Shown: positions 63,392 to 64,000 of the stretch, piece after piece
Layout: each line of letters begins with the position of its first letter
How positions within the stretch are numbered: the first letter of the stretch is position 1
Source of the DNA: Candidatus Chlorohelix allophototropha
GTDB taxonomy: Bacteria > Chloroflexota > Chloroflexia > Chloroheliales > Chloroheliaceae
Assembly: GCF_030389965.1 (NCBI RefSeq)
Contig: NZ_CP128400.1
Coordinates: 868,001 to 932,000, forward strand
Direction of reading: 5' to 3'
DNA: 64,000 nucleotides
Translations under genes and position numbers: made by a program
The notes under the pieces: model-generated
The model's input: the letters and a program-made list of their open reading frames with translations, nothing else
Told to the model about the DNA's origin: nothing
Databases searched by the model: none

Positions 63392-64000
63392 ATGAACGAG
63401 CGCGAATCCACACAACGCATATTAGAAATGCATAAACGCAACCTGGCTATTCTAGAAGAACAATTAGCTGCTTTTGGCGACCTATTTGCACCCCCCCATA
63501 TCAAAATCCAGATTCAGGACAAGAAAAAAATTATTGCTGAACTCGAAGCCAAACTCGAACCTACCAGTTTGTCAAAAGCCCCTATTGCAGCATCTCCATC
63601 AGAAAAATCTGCCGAATATATCACTACTACCGCTAGCGAAACTGCTAAATCGGCACGTTCCAAAGTATTCATCAGCTATAGCCCGCGTGACTCAAAATGG
63701 TTAGAGCGGTTGAAAACTCATCTTGTGCCGCAAGAGCGTGAAGGCAAACTGGAAATCTGGGATGATACAAAAATCAAACCCGGTATGCGCTGGCGTGAGG
63801 AAATCCAGAAAGCCCTAACCGGAGCAAAAGTCATTGTAATGCTTATCAGCGCCGATTTTCTCGCCTCCGATTTTTACAGCGAAGAAACTCCTAGATTATT
63901 GGCTGCCGCCGAAAAAGAAGGTGCAGTTATTTTGCCGTTGATTATCGGTTATTCAAGGTTCACCGATACTCCCCTATATCAGTTTCAAGCAATTAATTCA
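63392..64000 (+). CDS. EAD-TIR domain protein, 3'-truncated by window edge
   Basis: The frame is open for 203 codons to the window end. AGGAG precedes the ATG. Residues 8-56 (HKRNLAILEEQLAAFGD and PPHIKIQIQDKKKIIAELE) match the helical effector-associated domains found in bacterial conflict proteins. After a Ser/Ala-rich linker, a TIR domain begins at residue 91 (KVFISYSPRDSKWLERL). It continues with LEIWDDTKIKPGMRW, then VIVMLISADFLASDFYSEE, which places the probable NADase Glu at 164/165, and ends in ILPLIIGYSRF. TIR domains of this kind degrade NAD or make cyclic signals during phage infection. Domains beyond the edge are not visible. Confidence 0.85.
   Translation, partial: MNERESTQRILEMHKRNLAILEEQLAAFGDLFAPPHIKIQIQDKKKIIAELEAKLEPTSLSKAPIAASPSEKSAEYITTTASETAKSARSKVFISYSPRDSKWLERLKTHLVPQEREGKLEIWDDTKIKPGMRWREEIQKALTGAKVIVMLISADFLASDFYSEETPRLLAAAEKEGAVILPLIIGYSRFTDTPLYQFQAINS

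Noticed and set aside
1-64000. tRNA, rRNA, CRISPR arrays, insertion sequences or phage genes
   Set aside because: I scanned the gaps by eye and saw none; small RNAs could be missed without covariance searches.

Overview
This 64 kb window is a chromosomal stretch of a bacterium that most resembles Chloroflexota. Base composition is moderate, with AT-rich intergenic gaps. Three things point to that phylum: the duplicated C-terminal modules of the secreted GH5 enzyme (motifs such as GHTL..F..YWE.NGG and YFERARFEYHPE), a cobalamin acyl-CoA mutase large subunit without a fused B12 domain, and an EAD-TIR protein at the right edge. The taxonomic call is inference. I see no rRNA, tRNA, CRISPR array, transposase or phage gene.

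Left part (1-20 kb): a PIG-L deacetylase cut by the window edge, an ECHDC3-like crotonase that lacks the catalytic glutamates, an unfamiliar zinc-ribbon/TerB-like/HNH protein and a HAD remnant. These are followed by an Eis-like acetyltransferase with a TPR protein, a PhaC-like acyltransferase, a secreted GH5 glycosidase, ribokinase, a single-chain type IIG restriction-modification enzyme, a quinone oxidoreductase, a thioesterase, and a minus-strand run (methyltransferase, glycosyltransferase, tail-anchored protein, lipoprotein, ACT protein, adenylate cyclase).

Middle (20-44 kb): an isochorismatase-like hydrolase, a FIST sensor protein, a GH63-type glycosidase, a DEDDh exonuclease/GIY-YIG/UvrC fusion, a DUF485-ActP solute symporter pair, RNase Z, a GNAT, a mutase with isobutyryl-CoA-type specificity residues, two GT-C membrane glycosyltransferases, a sulfurtransferase, an aldo/keto reductase and an M3 oligopeptidase.

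Right part (44-64 kb): a stand-alone DUF262/DUF1524 (GmrSD-like) defence gene between short direct repeats, and a surface-related group (carbamoyltransferase, DUF2079 protein, Tat-type secreted protein). A response regulator is translationally coupled to a degenerate TupA-like lipoprotein. An MFS-GntR operon has a perfect palindrome over its promoter. A five-gene operon follows (RluB-type pseudouridine synthase with an eight-copy Arg-rich tail, cmk, plsC, mogA, M1 peptidase), then a double-GNAT protein and the start of an EAD-TIR protein that runs off the window.

The strongest leads are the mutase specificity, the degenerate receiver/TupA pair, the mosaic type IIG enzyme, the DUF262 cassette and the EAD-TIR protein. 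None of them amounts to a proven new system from sequence alone.
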